7,092 bases of DNA, from positions 874 through 7,965 of the forward strand of contig DOVB01000270.1 in the NCBI GenBank assembly GCA_003520285.1, in the 5' to 3' direction. Below are positions 6,178 through 7,092 of the stretch, one piece after another. The DNA comes from Halieaceae bacterium (lineage in GTDB: Bacteria; Pseudomonadota; Gammaproteobacteria; Pseudomonadales; Halieaceae). The stretch's first letter is position 1. Each line of letters opens with the position of its first letter. Below the pieces are notes generated by a model, which was given only the letters and a program-made list of their open reading frames with translations, searched no databases and had not been told where the DNA came from. The position numbers and the translations under genes are program-made.

Positions 6178-6711
6178 ATGAAAGATGGCATCATTTCTTG
6201 GAAGGTCGCAGGAGTCGCTCTAGGGCTGCTTCTTATTTTGGCGACTTATTTAGTGAAACCGCTCGGCGTATCCACCCAGTTTGTGGTGTCTGATGCCGCA
6301 GTGGTGCACTCGATTGCACCAGAATTTGCCGAGGGCAATACCTATCTGGCGAAATACGGCGGCGAGGAAGATTGGGGCGTGGGCTATGGCTGGATGTTGG
6401 TGTTTGGCATGCTGGTAGGCGGTGGAATCACGGCCCGACTCTTTGCCAAGCAACAGCCCGCCGCAGACAAAGGCTCAATGCCGAGCCTTTGGAAAGCACA
6501 GTTCGGACCCTCACGCCTGAAGCGCACGGCCGCTTGTTTCGGGGGTGGTGTGTTGTTGCTGTTTGGAGCCAGATTGGCAGGGGGTTGTACCAGCGGCCAT
6601 ATGATCAGCGGCATCTCGCAAATGGCAATCAGCTCATTCATTTTCGGTGCCGTGACCTTCGCCGTTGCTATCGCAACCGCCAAATTTTTATACCGAAACA
6701 AAGGAGTTTAA
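6178..6711 (+). CDS. YeeE/YedE-family inner-membrane transporter subunit (PmpA-like)
   Basis: This 177-residue inner-membrane protein is a half-size member of the YeeE/YedE family, whose characterised member YeeE (TsuA) takes up thiosulfate. Hydrophobic segments lie at about 8-27, 70-90, 117-134 and 145-168. The signature GARLAGGCTSGH (130-141) includes Cys137, the type of conserved cysteine that handles sulfur in this family. The segment between the first two helices (about 28-68) is long and acidic. The start ATG has AAAGGGAG upstream. It is co-transcribed with the next half-size YeeE protein 3 bases downstream; together they would form the equivalent of one full-length YeeE. Such pairs are known beside BigR-type regulators and sulfur-oxidation genes. 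The role here is probably import of a sulfur compound; substrate and direction are unproven. Confidence 0.88.
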   Translation: MKDGIISWKVAGVALGLLLILATYLVKPLGVSTQFVVSDAAVVHSIAPEFAEGNTYLAKYGGEEDWGVGYGWMLVFGMLVGGGITARLFAKQQPAADKGSMPSLWKAQFGPSRLKRTAACFGGGVLLLFGARLAGGCTSGHMISGISQMAISSFIFGAVTFAVAIATAKFLYRNKGV

Positions 6712-6714
6712 GCC

Positions 6715-7092
6715 ATGACATTGCTTATCGGATTCTTAATTGGCTGCGCTTTTGGCGCGATTTTGTTTTTGGGCGGCGCTTCAAGCTATCGACGCATCCT
6801 TGGCACGCTATTACTCAAAGATATGTGGATCATGAAGCTCATGCTAACCGCCATGGGCGTTGGCACCTTGGGTATCTACCTTCTTGATCTGGGCAATCTG
6901 GCCAATCTCAGCATCAAACCCGCCTACATCTGGGGTGTGGCTGCTGGTGGCGCCATCTTTGGGATTGGCTGGGCACTGTCGGGTTACTGCCCAGGCACCT
7001 GTATTGTGGGTTCTTCAGAGGGCAAATCTGACGCGATCGCCACACTCATTGGCGCTCTGGTTGGTGCCTTCATTTTTGCGCTCGCTTATCCC
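6715..7092 (+). CDS. YeeE/YedE-family inner-membrane transporter subunit (PmpB-like, partial at right edge)
   Basis: The visible 126 residues start at an ATG with AAGGAG 8 bases upstream, inside the end of the previous gene. They form the second half-size YeeE/YedE protein. Hydrophobic helices lie at about 2-22, 40-58, 71-90 and 107-126. The family motif GWALSGYCPGTCIVG (85-99) holds Cys92 and Cys96, and Cys11 sits in the first helix (LIGCAFG). These cysteines are the likely relay points for sulfur-compound passage by analogy with YeeE. Only 3 bases separate it from the PmpA-like gene, so the two are one operon and probably one complex. The frame stays open to the window end, and at most a short tail should be missing, since members are about 140 residues. 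Substrate is inferred. Confidence 0.88.
   Translation, partial: MTLLIGFLIGCAFGAILFLGGASSYRRILGTLLLKDMWIMKLMLTAMGVGTLGIYLLDLGNLANLSIKPAYIWGVAAGGAIFGIGWALSGYCPGTCIVGSSEGKSDAIATLIGALVGAFIFALAYP

Noticed and set aside
6372..6887. Plus-strand open frame of 171 codons bridging the two YeeE-type genes
   Set aside because: Out-of-frame shadow; its product is rich in Arg, His and Trp with no fold features, whereas the two overlapping genes have membrane helices and family motifs.

Overview
The window is a sulfur-oxidation (Sox) locus, most likely from a marine gammaproteobacterium. That assignment rests on moderate GC content, the gene content and the protein style; a relative of the OM60/NOR5 (Halieaceae) type is a guess. 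It holds ten protein-coding genes packed tightly, with no RNA gene, mobile element or CRISPR array seen.

Left part (1-4148, all minus strand): one operon read from right to left, soxC-soxD-soxX-soxY-soxZ-soxA, with soxA cut by the left edge. The genes overlap or lie about 20 bases apart, and each has a clear ribosome binding site. Together they encode the periplasmic thiosulfate-oxidising system. SoxXA conjugates thiosulfate to the SoxYZ carrier cysteine, SoxCD oxidises the bound sulfane sulfur, and SoxB (not in the window, probably past the left edge) would release sulfate. Having SoxCD predicts complete oxidation to sulfate rather than sulfur-globule storage. SoxA is the one-heme type.

Middle (4149-4595): a 99-base divergent intergenic region, then a small ArsR-family repressor gene on the plus strand. 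Its two key cysteines match the spacing known for persulfide-sensing SqrR/BigR-type repressors.

Right part (4596-7092, plus strand): a FadL/OmpP1-type outer-membrane channel gene closed by a strong intrinsic terminator. It is followed by a two-gene unit of YeeE/YedE-type (PmpA/PmpB-like) inner-membrane proteins, the second cut by the right edge.

The main discovery candidate is a shared sequence signal in the three promoter-bearing intergenic regions: ACTTAAGAA, five bases, TAATAT. It occurs in front of sox/arsR, in front of the FadL-like gene (as two overlapping, opposed, degenerate copies) and in front of the YeeE pair. The simplest reading is that the ArsR-type sensor controls all three units. 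That would join outer-membrane entry, inner-membrane sulfur-compound transport and periplasmic Sox oxidation in one persulfide-responsive regulon. The motif is seen directly; the regulatory link and the channel's substrate are inference.
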